In this document: piece after piece, positions 35,747 to 45,060 of the stretch
Layout: every line of letters starts with the position of its first letter
Position numbering within the stretch: position 1 is the first letter of the stretch
Origin: Adiantum capillus-veneris
Lineage: Eukaryota; Streptophyta; Polypodiopsida; Polypodiales; Pteridaceae
DNA: 64,000 bases
Reading direction: 5' to 3'
Assembly: GCA_014529385.2 (NCBI GenBank)
Contig: CM043958.1
Span: forward strand, 149,488,793 to 149,552,792
The notes under the pieces: model-generated
The model's input: the letters and a program-made list of their open reading frames with translations, nothing else
What the model was told of the DNA's origin: nothing
Databases searched by the model: none
Program-made: the position numbers and the translations under genes

Positions 35747-36456
35747 CGAAGGATATGTGTCCAAAGACACAAGAGGAGATAGCCTATATGTCTAAAGTTC
35801 CATATGCTGCAGCGGTAGGTTCTCTAATGTATGCTATGGTCTGGACAAGGCCAGACATTGCACATGCAGTGGGAGTTGTGAGTAGGTTCATGGACAACCC
35901 AGGTAAAGAGCATTGGCAAGCTGTGAAGTGGATACTTAGGTATCTAAAAGGGACAACAACAAATGCTTTGTATTTTGGAGGAACTGATATTTTTCTAGAA
36001 GGGTATGTTGATGCAGATATGGCAGGTGACAAAGATACTCGAAGGAGCACTACTGGCTATGTGTTCATGGTTGGATGCACAGCAGTAAGCTGGGCTTCAA
36101 AGCTGCAGAAAGTGGTTTCACTTTCTACCACGAAAGCAGAGTATGTAGCAATGACGGAGGCAAGCAAAGAAATTCTGTGGCTTCACAGATTCTTAGAAGA
36201 GCTTGGATTCAAACAAGACAATTGTGTCTTGTACAGTGATAGCCAAAGCACTATCCATCTTGTGAAGAACTCAGCCTTTCATTCAAGGACAAAGCACATT
36301 GAGGTGAGATATCACTTCATACGCACTCTTTTGGAAGAGGGACAACTAAAGCTAGGAAAGGTGCATACAAGTGAAAATCCTGCAGACATGTTTACAAAGG
36401 TGGTCAACAAGGAGAAGTTAAGCTTTTGCTCATCTTCAATCGGCATTCAAGGATAA
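35725..36456 (+). CDS. copia-2 RNase H region
   Basis: In a new frame after the deletion: AGHFKLTKDMCPKTQEEI, VGSLMYAMVWTRPDIAHAVG, then the RNase H motifs GYVDADMAGDKDTRRSTTGY, STTKAEYVAMTEASKEILWL, YSDSQSTIHLVKNSAFHSRT and KHIEVRYHFIRTLLEEG. The catalytic Asp/Glu/Asp residues are visible. It would be expressed only by frameshift or reinitiation, because the deletion put it out of frame with gag-pol. It ends at the stop at 36454. Confidence 0.9.
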   Translation: MAGHFKLTKDMCPKTQEEIAYMSKVPYAAAVGSLMYAMVWTRPDIAHAVGVVSRFMDNPGKEHWQAVKWILRYLKGTTTNALYFGGTDIFLEGYVDADMAGDKDTRRSTTGYVFMVGCTAVSWASKLQKVVSLSTTKAEYVAMTEASKEILWLHRFLEELGFKQDNCVLYSDSQSTIHLVKNSAFHSRTKHIEVRYHFIRTLLEEGQLKLGKVHTSENPADMFTKVVNKEKLSFCSSSIGIQG

Positions 36457-36503
36457 GAAGCCAGAATGGAAAGCAGTCACAGGTTTGGTTAGGAGATCAG
36501 TCT

Positions 36504-36516
36504 TCAAGTGGGAGAT
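36504..36516 (+). promoter_or_regulatory. copia-2 polypurine tract
   Basis: Purine-rich AAGTGGGAGAT directly before the 3' LTR. Confidence 0.8.
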
Positions 36517-37306
36517 TGTTAAGTATGGAGCCTGATTTACCCTTGTAATTTTTTGTGGTAAAAGCGCACATTTGTAAGGCCCCCATTATGAGGAGAAGCC
36601 ATCGTGCGTGAAGGAAAATCACTCACCGGAAACCAAAATTTTCATGGACAAGAATTAGGGGCAACTTTAAAGGCCTCGGGGGCGGAGGCCCCCGAGACTT
36701 TTTTTTTCGCTAGAATATTTTTTTCCACCGGAATATTATGGCCGGACGGCGGCCAGAAAGTGGTCGGAAAACAACCGGTCGGTTGACCTGTGGCCGGTGG
36801 TCGGAAGTCAATGGCCGGTGGTCGATGGTCGGAAGTCAATGGCCGGTGGCCGGTGGCCGGAAGTCAAAAGCGGACTTGTCTTCTCAAGGGCGGCCACACA
36901 TGGGCGGATTGGAGGGTCCGATTTGGACTTATTCGCACAAGGGCGGCTACACATGGCTGTCTCTCATAAGAGAGGGCATCCCTTTTGGCCTATAAAAGGA
37001 GGCCATTTCTACACACATTTCATAGTGTGAAGTTGATGCAACAAGGTGAGTGTGAGGTGGTGAGAGTGAAGCAAGGAGGGAACTCTATTAAGGGTGTAAT
37101 CCCTTTGTAAACTACTTCTTGTTTTGAAGTACTAAAGCCATTGAGTGGCTGCTTTCCCGTGGACGTAGCCCACATTGGGTGAACCACGTATATCGTGTGT
37201 ACTCTCTCTCTCTCTCTCTACTCTATAATCTCGTGTATATAAATCTGTCTCTCTCCATTAAGTAATCTACTCAATTATCTATTTAGCTACGTCTTATTTC
37301 CTAACA
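36517..37306 (+). repeat. copia-2 3' LTR
   Basis: Nearly identical to 32619-33405 except for a G/C-rich extra segment at 36677-36725 (CTCGGGGGCGGAGGCCCCCG, then a T run) and fewer minisatellite units. Confidence 0.95.
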
Positions 37307-37785
37307 TAGATGGCACTATTGCAAGCTTTGACATTGCAATGAAGATGCCCAACGATGCTTTGGAGGCAGTCCAAGTGAACAAGCATTGGAATCTTAGTAT
37401 TGTTCGAGAACATTTGGTTATTATGGGTTTTGAGGCCCTTCAACAAGCACAATTTTGTTTACAAGGTCACAAGGTAAGAATCCTTCCACCACATTTTCAA
37501 TACATCATGGTTTGTCGATCATTGGATGCTTATTGTAATGAATGTCCGCAGATTGGGAAGAGAATGAAAGACAAACTGAAGGTCGAGGAGGACTGGGGGA
37601 TGGATGGAACTATGCTATCGATCTTATAACTTTGTAACTCTTGCAATTTTCAAACTGATCCCCGTTGTAATCAACATGATTTGCTTCGGCAAATCGTGCC
37701 TTTGAATACAATTTTTTGCATTGGGATGAGAAATCATTGTTTGGTGAAAGTGCCTTTTTTTTAATGTCTTAAAAAAAGGGTCCAT

Positions 37786-37797
37786 TATAAAAGGGGG
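37786..37797 (+). promoter_or_regulatory. TATA box of gene 2
   Basis: TATAAAAGGGGG lies about 80 bases upstream of the ATG at 37875, suitable for its own transcription start. Confidence 0.55.
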
Positions 37798-37874
37798 GCC
37801 ACCTAACTCATTCACTATTTTCACTTTTGCAACTCTTGAGCTCCTCCACTCTCTGTCTACACCCCAGGCTAGAC

Positions 37875-39418
37875 ATGGATGCTTCCACAGCCTCTGCATC
37901 TGCAGCCACATCCACCCCTTTGTCACGCTTCATCCTCTTCCTCGAGGACACCAAATACAAAGGGAACTTGGACCTCCACACCTTTTTTACTCGTCTCCCT
38001 GACCTTGATGCCACAGTTTCCCTTCACATGGATGCATTTGCCGAGATTTTTGCGTTCATGGAGGAGCACATCATAAAATATTCTGTATCTATACCCCACA
38101 TGTAGGGATCTGGGTGCCTTGCGATCTTTTACGGTATATACACAAAGGTGATCGCCCATTCTCCAAGCGGTTGCAACGATTCCAAGAAATTGCAACCGAT
38201 GCACGCAATTACTTGGAAGAGCAAGCCCCAGGGGTGTCAGCACTCAAGAAGCGCAAGTTGGGGGTGGAGTACCTTTCTCGGCTCGCAACATTTATCTTCT
38301 TGGTGAGCGAGGAACCTGATTTGGAGGAGTTTCGCTTACCACACCTTCAGGTTGGGTCCTTTATCAAGGAAACCAAGGAGCAACAGGTTATCCCCATGAA
38401 CCCTGCATTGGAAGGAAAGGCACACCGGCTCAAGTACCCTAGGGGTCTTGAGGAACTGGTTGAGAAATCCATAGTTGCGGCTGGCCCTAGTGACACTCCA
38501 GTGCCACTACCACTGACGGATGTGGCTATCTCAGAGGTAGAAATCAGCCGCTTCTCCTCAGTGTTAGTGGATGGGGAGGAGTATGTGTTCCTGTATGATT
38601 TGGAGAAATCATTTGGCCTGCGCATGGATGAATGCTTGAGCACGCTATGCAACAGCACCAAATGTCCCTTAGACAATACGCCACATGCCCTAGAAAGCAA
38701 GCTCTTGCCAGATGGGGACTCTGTTGCTGACACTATTGCAGTTGTATGTGCGGAGGTCCTTGCAGCAGAGCAGCTGCACGTGGCTGATGAAGAATTCCAA
38801 GCCACGCCATTATGCAACCTCCCATTTGATGATCCAAAGGTCGTATCTGTGGTGCATGGGAGCATTGACTTGGATGCAAAGGGCAACAGGGAGGAGGACG
38901 ACAAGGAGCAGGAGGTAAACTGTATCCTAAATTTCATGTTACTATTTTATCCTTCATTGTCTTTTTTCTCAACCTTCATCAGTTTATGACAGGATGTCGT
39001 GGAGGTTGATGATTTTGTTGCAAGGATGGGTGGCAAGCGGACGGGCTTTGGACCTTAAGCTTCCCTTGCGCATTACCTAGGACAACTTCCCCCTGGCGAT
39101 GTGTCCATTATCCATAATGAATTTACTCCCCAAGCCCATTTTATGACTTGGTCATTAAAAGCTTTGAGCAAGTTTTTGTGTTTGAGCACCATTGCTCAAA
39201 CTGCGCATCAAGTGTTCCTAGTGCGTATATCCCTTGTATGCACAGCGTTTGGCACTGGCTTTCGTGGTAAAGTGCTTGCCTAGATAGGGATACATGCTTC
39301 CATTGGCTCAACTGACCCAAAGGCCATAGCGCACTCCCTCTTGACTGGGGAGTTGCCTTACACGCAAAATAGGCGCCAGGAAATGGTCAAAAAAATTATG
39401 AACTCCTCAGATACATGA
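37875..39418 (+). pseudogene. Gene 2, copy B (unrecognised)
   Basis: The ATG at 37875 opens MDASTASASAATSTPLSRFI. A frameshift between about 38100 and 38125 leads to the long frame through 38914 with RPFSKRLQRFQEIATDARNY and KKRKLGVEYLSRLATFIFLV. An intron at 38915-38992 (GTAAACTG to ATGACAG) is supported by the same intron in copy A. The last exon reads DVVEVDDFVARMGGKRTGFG, then a TAA, then AHYLGQLPPGDVSIIHNEF and, after an in-frame TAG near 39281, EMVKKIMNSSDT with TGA at 39416. Apart from the frameshift and two stops, about 480 codons are traceable. No known domain is recognised. Confidence 0.6.
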
Positions 39419-39615
39419 TGTAAAATCACCGTTTTGGAAGTAATAAAAAATATTTGAAATTGTCTCTCTATCTTGCAAATTCTTTTGAATGTGATTTGTC
39501 AATCTTGAAAATTGTTTCAATTGGTGATATGAAAATTGTTTTGATAAGTGACTTTGTAATTTCAAGTTCTGTATGTAGTTTCAGTCAATTTCAGTAAATT
39601 TAGGTATTTTATGTT

Positions 39616-39765
39616 CCCTAGGGGGTAGATAAGCCTACCAAGGGCCAAAAAAAGTCTGGCCACAAGGGCGCGCAAATGGCCCATCCATCAGTTTTGGATA
39701 GGCCATTTGCGCGCCCTTGTGGCCAGGCTTTATTTTGCCCCTTTTAGGCTTATCTACCCCCTAGG
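39616..39765. repeat. Hairpin 1 (foldback/MITE-like)
   Basis: CCTAGGGGGTAGATAAGCCT at the left pairs with AGGCTTATCTACCCCCTAGG at the right. The arms meet around GGGCGCGCAAATGGCCCATC. Near-perfect stem of about 65 bp with a short loop. Confidence 0.93.
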
Positions 39766-40148
39766 ATACTTACAAAGCACAACTTTATTGAAATGAATTG
39801 GTTTTGCATCATTAATTTAGATGCACCCTTTCTATGGCAATTCCAGCATATATTCACACTCAAGGACACTAGAAAAGGTGAAATCAATTATGAAATGAAG
39901 TTTCCAACACACTATCACCTGCTTTAGCTCTACCTAGTACACCCCTGCACCAAAAATTCCAATTACATTGGACATTTGAAAAATCCAAATTAATGTTGCA
40001 TAGACACTTGGTTTCACAATATGGTATTTTTTTTATATCCTATAGGGAATTCAAAGCTTGAAATGGCCAAAAAAGAGTGTCCACAAGGATCCATGTAAAA
40101 TAATGTTGCAAAACCAATAGGTTTTAGTAAAGTTGTGCTTTTTAAGTA

Positions 40149-40299
40149 CCCTTGGGGGTAGATAAGCCTACAAGGGGCAAAAAAAAGCCTGGCCACAAGG
40201 GCACGCAAATGGCCCATCCAAAACTGATGGATGGGCCATTTGCGTGCCCTTGTGGCCAGGCTTTTTATTGCCCCTTATAGGCTTATCTACCCCCAAGGG
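40149..40299. repeat. Hairpin 2 (foldback/MITE-like)
   Basis: CCCTTGGGGGTAGATAAGCC pairs with GGCTTATCTACCCCCAAGGG. It is the same family as hairpin 1, with the loop in inverse orientation. Confidence 0.93.
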
Positions 40300-40355
40300 T
40301 GCTTAAAAAGCAAAAATTTATTGAAATTGACTGAAATTACATACAAAACTTGAAA

Positions 40356-41366
40356 TTACAAAGTCATTTCATTACAAAGATAGTAGACACAATAGACACC
40401 ACTGTTGATCATATTGTCATTGAAAAGTTCAATCATTACAAAGATAAGGATGTGCAATACAAAAAGAGGGGTAACTTCGGCTAATGCTCGAAGTCTCGTC
40501 GCAAGCTGCATATCTTTTGGCTGTATTGTCACTCGCTTTGCATGTATGGCGCATAGGTTGGTATCTTCCAACACCGAAATGATGTGGGCCTCTGCAGCTT
40601 CTTGAATAGCCTCTAGCGCTATTGCTTGCATTCTATACTGATTTTCATAGCTTTGAAACACCTCCTTCACAATGCGAGCAAAGGGGGCGCGTCAAATCAA
40701 AAGCTCCGTCGTCTTCTGGTAGTGGCTGATTTCTGCAAATGCCCTTGCTATTTTTCGGTGCCGCTGTGGTTGTCTTGGGGGCACTTGGACATTTCCTGGC
40801 GGGCGGCGTTTAGGCTTCTTGAAAAACTTAGACTTGCGCCTGTTTACATGCTTAGGGGCTGGTTCTACAGCCTCTTCTGATTCTTCCTCTTCCCTTGGCT
40901 GCCGATCTTGTTGTGTGGGGAGAGCTCCCTGGCCTCCAGGCAATGTCTTCCCCCCAACCGCCACCCGGTGTGTGCGCGGTATTTTTTCTCGCAGCCATGG
41001 TGGCTCACTCTCTGATTCAGTGTCTGTATGGACCACCCGAGTCCTGGATGGTCCTGCTTGTGATTGGTGGCGCGATGGCTGCTCCCTATCGGACTCTGTT
41101 GTTTGCTGGCCCTCTTCCTCTCTCCAGCGCTGGGCACGTTGCTTCATTCTCCTTCTAGGTGTTATATCTTGAGGAGGTGGAGATTCAACAGTCCTCGATG
41201 ACTCTCGTGCCCTACCACCATGTCCACTACCAGATGAGTTCCTGGAATGGCCAGGCGTTCGTGGCCGTTTTCTTGTGCCTTTAAGCCATGACGGCTTCTC
41301 ACATCCTTGGAGGGTGTTTTTGTTGGCAGGCAGACACTCTTTCGCGGTTTGTTTGGTGCGCGCCAT
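40356..41366 (-). pseudogene. Gene 4: histone H3-like protein with long tail
   Basis: The ATG at 41366 (minus) opens MARTKQTAKECLPANKN, and residues 1-7 after Met equal the histone H3 tail (A-R-T-K-Q-T-A, including K4). About 200 residues of basic, Ser/Pro/Glu-rich tail follow, with an acidic EEEESEE and a basic KSKFFKKPKRRP. The H3 fold then begins with ISHYQKTTELLI (alpha N), a TGA at 40692-40694 where H3 has Arg, then [20 protein letters not shown] (alpha 1, loop 1) and [40 protein letters not shown] (alpha 2 end to alpha 3) is almost canonical. Loop 1 has normal H3 length, without the extra residues usual in centromeric H3. The frame runs about 35 residues beyond the H3 end to a TAA at 40356. 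There are no introns. TGA can derive from CGA by one transition, so a recent null allele or readthrough is possible. Confidence 0.85.
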
Positions 41367-41424
41367 TTCGTTGGTAAGAGCTCACCTGTTCTTAAGAAAT
41401 GAGTGGTTTATGAGAGCATGCAAT

Positions 41425-41437
41425 ATTTATAAGGGCC
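41425..41437 (-). promoter_or_regulatory. TATA box of the H3-like gene
   Basis: On the minus strand CCTTATAAATATTGC lies about 65 bases upstream of the ATG, consistent with an independent promoter in the ~140-bp gap after gene 3. Confidence 0.6.
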
Positions 41438-41505
41438 CATTTAAAACGGGCTCTGTTCACACTAATTTTTCTTTTTAAAGTATTATTTTTTAAATAAACA
41501 TGTCG

Positions 41506-44464
41506 CTAAGAGTTGGACCCTGTATTCACGTTTAGTGACTCGCGCAGTATCCACTTTGATCCTTGTTGCACTCTGCATCGCCGCCATGCAGCATGCTTGG
41601 TGGGACCTTGCGACATTTGCCACTTGTTGCTATGCTCTTGACGACTCCATTTCCGCACTTCAATAGCAATCTTGGATTGTCGCACACGCTCCATTGTGAG
41701 CTTACGAGAAAATGTTGTACGAAAAAACCAATTGAACATCTCCTCCAAATAATTGGATTGCACCATTCCACCACCATGTCGAGTATTTTTGAAGTACACT
41801 CCCCTTGCTCGATAATGGGACTTCTCCATGCCTTGAGTGCTAAAAATTTCAAGCGATCCATACTTGTGCATAAAAAATGCACCATGCGCAACCAATATAT
41901 GCTGTTCACATGAGTAAACGATCCACATTATTAAATAAAAACAATCCCTTGTAATGAATACACCATGTAATGTGTGATGTTATTTTCACCCCAAGAAAGG
42001 GTGAAGACCTTGGTAAAATCCGCCAAGGCTTCTTGAAATGATTGGCGTTGTTCTTCTGTTGTGCTGTTAAGGCCCATAAGCTTGACCATTTTATCAAAAT
42101 GTGCCCAAACGTGCTTGCGCTTGTTTGCAAGCTCGCCATTTGAATCATTGTCGGTAGTAGCTTTGCATAACTCCTTCCAAAGATCCCAAAGGTTACCTGC
42201 CTGCTGGTTGGAGCTGTTTTGAGCATCATATTGACTGGGCTTTCCTTGGGAAACTTTCTTCAAAAAGTGTCTAGCTTTTTGTCCACTCATTGACACTTGT
42301 TGAGCAATTTCATGGGCCTCCCCTGTGTTCTTTGCAGCAACGATAAACACATTTCCACCATGACAGCCAATGGAATTCAAGAGTACCTTCACTCTTTCGA
42401 TCGCTTCCTGGGACTTTTCCAACGGTTTCATCGTGAAAGCATAGTCAATGTGGAGCTTCAATAGCCTATCAAAAATGCGCATGAATGCGTGTAATGTACA
42501 AAAATGTACATTTGATAGAGGAAATCGAAAGATTGGATTCCAAGCGTGGTCCTTTTGATCACGGCCTGGGGCATTGAGCATGGGACATCTCAGAATAGAC
42601 GCTTCCCATTCTCTACCTTCATCTCCGACATCACGACAATCTAACCCTTGTTCTCCATGCCCTTGCCATGAAAGCATGGATCCGGCCTTTGCGGTGCTCT
42701 TATGTGATTTTTTTCCATTAGGTTTGTACCCTCGAGTGCAAAATGGACAAGGCATGAGAGAAGAAGCCCCTTGTTTGCAGCCAAGCAAACACTTTATGGT
42801 CTTCAAATCCCCACCTAAGTGCCACTCCATATCATAACTACCAAAACCCTCAATCTCCAACTTCTGACCTGCAATTTGGGAGTGTATTACTTCTGTGATC
42901 CATGGAGTTCTCTCAAAAATCCATGAAAGTACTTCATTGGTCTCCTTGGGCACCTCAATAGCACCCAACCACCAAATGTCTTTCTCTGATTGCACGCTAA
43001 AAGATGGGGTGGGAGATGGCTTGACTAAATCCCTTCGCTTGGTTTGCAGAAGGGCCTCGTTCATTAGAGTGACAATTAGCCTCTCTAACCTTCGGCCTTT
43101 CACTATTTGACACTCATCGAGTTTCAGCACCAAAGCGACTTTTGTGCCAAGCACTACAAAATAAATAGTGCTAAGACGTTAAACTTCAGAGTCTATGATA
43201 AGAATAATACCAAAGAAAAAAGTAAAGTGTGTCACCTTCTTCAGGTAACTCGTAAAATCTAAGCATGGCTTCTTGAAGCCTTCTAAGATCCACGAAAATA
43301 TTGTTCCACATTGTGTAAGGAAAGCCCTTCTCCGAAGGTCTTATGGATTGTTTCTTACCTTTTCCCCTTGTCTTTGTTGCGCACGAAGCATAAAGGGAAG
43401 TTGGCATTGTGTCCTCAATGTGTAGGTATGTCCCAATGCAGGAGAACACATCTTCATTTGTGGCCTTCTTTGCGAGCTTGACCTTGTGAGGAACGGGAAA
43501 TAGGTTTTCCACAATGCCATGTTCTTTGAGGGCATCCTTTAGGAGTTGGAAAATAGCTTGATATGCTTTCGTGCGGATTCCAGCCTCATCACAGCTTGTT
43601 GAACATCATCATCACTAACCACATTTCTTAATTTACGCATAAGGTCCTTGGTGACTGCATCCTTAATGTGCTTACCTCCAGGTGATTGTAAGATAGAAAT
43701 CACGTCCTGGGTATTGAGACAACTAGTGAGAAGGTTGACTCGATCATCTTGGCTTGTTCCACCGCATGCCTCCTGGATGAAGTTTCTAGCAACAAATAAA
43801 CATAAATGTTAGAAAATATTGTGAAGTAAGAATGCATCATGCAAGTAAAGACCAAATAACCTTGTGGCTGTAACTCCTCGTTTGCGTGCTCCTCCCGAAT
43901 GTGCAAGAGTTTCAATGGATGAATACGTGCGTTTGCGTTCCCTTGCACCAAGGGGTGTTTCTTTCAAGTATGTGATGGTGTTGGTAAGCTTCTGGATGTG
44001 GGACTCCTTTTCTTGAATTTGTTGTTCAAGAGTTTTAACTACCTCTCCAAAGAGGCAACACTCTCTTGTAATGCCATCATCTTGAGGTGAAGAGCTTGAC
44101 ATTCGTGCATCCACATATGCAAAGAAGCACCTGCACCCATACACAACCGCTTGCAATAGCCTAACAAACCTGCTTCTCCCCTCCCAAGAAATTGAAGAAA
44201 TGTGGAAAGGCTATTAAACAGTGGATGGAAGCGGCTTATAGGATCGTAAGGGTACAAATGGCCATCCACCCAAATGTCAACATTGGTCTCACAAGCGGTG
44301 CGACGTTCCTGTGATGACCTTTGATCACCTTCACTAGTGGTCTTCGGTGCAAATGCCGTGGGTAAGCGAATATGTATGCTTTTGGTGTGCGGAGTACGTG
44401 GTGGTGGAAGCAAACCATTTGTGATGTCCGTGAGCACCATGGACGCTATTGCGTGAGGAAGCAA
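41506..44464 (-). pseudogene. Gene 3: spliced, transposase-like protein
   Basis: Minus-strand model from the ATG at 44464 (MLPHAIASMVLTDITNGLLP). Introns: 43786-43860, 43154-43235 and 41902-41963, all GT-AG, each joining frames exactly. One-base frameshifts are near 44040 (inside the coiled coil ALQESVASLE/VKTLEQQIQEKE) and near 43575. The main exon has VALVLKLDECQIVKG, MEWHLGGDLKTIKCLLGCKQ, then PCPFC, and VHFCTLHAFMRIFDRLLKLH. Splicing the last intron joins HYM to HILVAHGAFFMHKYGSLEIF, followed by STQGMEK. This motif order (GGD-x-K, C-x2-C, H-x-L-V-x-H, F-S-x-Q-G-x-E-K) recalls repetitive, uncharacterised gene families of invertebrates and plants. D, D and E candidates at KLDEC, GGD and QGMEK suggest an RNase H-like transposase, by inference only. 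It lies 140 bp upstream of the H3-like gene on the same strand. Confidence 0.65.
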
Positions 44465-45060
44465 ATGATGAAAAGATAGAGGGGGAAGGGTAGAGAGGTT
44501 GAGGAAGATGGGAGGAGAGAAGGAGGGAGGGGGGGGAGGGAGAGATTGGGGAGGAGGAGGAAGGTAGGGGCAGGGAGGGAGAGGAGAGGGAGAGGGAGAG
44601 AGAGAGAGAGGAGGGAGGAGGGAGGAGGAGGAGAGAACAAAATGTTTATTACTTTTTGGGGGAAAAGAGTTTTGAAAAAATGGACTTTCTAAGCTTGTGG
44701 GTTAAAAAATGGGTCAAAAAATGATTTTTGGATATGTATATATGTTGGGAGGGAGTTTAAAGTTAGAAACAAGTAAAAATGATTTTTTTATAAAAAAAGT
44801 CAAATTTTGTCTCTTTGTGACCCACGTTTTTGCTGATGTGGACACACCCCTATGCTTCCTTCACTTTAAAAAAAGCTAGAGAGAGAAAGTAACCCTTTAG
44901 GTCCACATCCTACATTTGTCTAAAAGAAAGGCTAGAAAAGCCTACTCAAAACTACCTTCTTCAATGCCCTTGCCCCCTAAACCCCACACAACATTAGCCT
45001 TAATCCCTAAAAATTAGGATTCCTTACAAGGCCCATGCAAGGTTCATATTTCTCCTAATG
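44465..45060 (-). other. Leader and right terminal repeat of copy B
   Basis: The gene 3 leader is extremely pyrimidine-rich on the minus strand (44480-44640, CTCC and CT tracts). Blocks resembling the gene 1 leader follow, and the terminal motif ends at 45060 (minus strand CATTAGGAGAAATATGAACC). No gene. Confidence 0.6.

Larger units (their letters stand above)
32619..37306 (+). mobile_element. Ty1-copia element lacking reverse transcriptase (copia-2)
   Basis: It has near-identical LTRs of about 790 bp, a Met-tRNA primer-binding site, a polypurine tract and a 5-bp duplication. Gag, protease, integrase and RNase H are present. The region between integrase and RNase H that should hold RT is deleted at about 35710. 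It is young by LTR similarity but could move only with enzymes supplied by relatives. Confidence 0.95.
31615..37629 (+). pseudogene. Gene 1, copy B (unrecognised, spliced, interrupted)
   Basis: The ATG at 31615 opens MAISTSQRRPKDEVTALACH. Exon 1 runs to 31918. The intron is 31919-32011 (GTAAGTACATG to TTTATAG), and its position and ends are the same as in copy A. Exon 2 continues to the copia-2 insertion at 32619, resumes at 37312 with GTIASFDIAMKMPNDALE, and stops at 37627-37629. A TGA near 31729 replaces a Trp codon kept in copy A, and a frameshift lies near 32215. The longest preserved block, EELGRLLEEDWGFVEGMHNG to WMCKLEVWTPLQS, shows no motif I can assign. Conservation of splice sites and protein segments between the copies indicates a once-functional gene carried by the element. 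Confidence 0.6.
39550..40364. repeat. Nested palindrome between convergent genes
   Basis: The outer arms 39550-39820 and 40095-40364 are inverted copies of each other. TGACTTTGTAATTTCAAG at the left end pairs with CTTGAAATTACAAAGTCA at the right, and AAAGCACAACTTTA pairs with TAAAGTTGTGCTTT further in. Each arm contains its own ~150-bp hairpin. The spacer of about 270 bp (39821-40094) is only weakly symmetric. The structure sits at the 3' ends of gene 2 (+) and gene 4 (-). Confidence 0.9.
30858..45060. mobile_element. Copy B: large element with four genes, one encoding histone H3 fold
   Basis: The left end reads CATTAGGAAAGATATGAACC, and the right end on the minus strand reads CATTAGGAGAAATATGAACC. 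The similarity continues with gaps through GGGCC and GGGATTAAGG blocks. The same terminus bounds copy A at 24731. Inside, genes 1 and 2 run right, genes 3 and 4 run left, and their 3' ends meet at an inverted repeat. About 9.5 kb remains when the copia-2 insert is discounted. No target-site duplication is evident at the ends I propose, so the exact boundary may be off by some bases. I infer a DNA transposon; an alternative is two elements of one family inserted tail to tail. Confidence 0.6.

Noticed and set aside
38347-38937. 196-codon minus-strand open frame opposite gene 2
   Set aside because: Antisense of the long plus-strand frame. Gene 2 has an intron and frame shared with copy A, and the antisense frame does not.
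40819-41172. Plus-strand open frames of about 90-117 codons opposite the H3-like gene
   Set aside because: They are shadows of the GC-richer H3-like coding strand and have no recognisable motifs.
40356-41366. Calling the H3-like gene a centromeric H3 (cenH3)
   Set aside because: The long tail beginning MARTK would fit, but loop 1 has canonical H3 length and alpha 2/alpha 3 are H3-like. There is no positive cenH3 signature.
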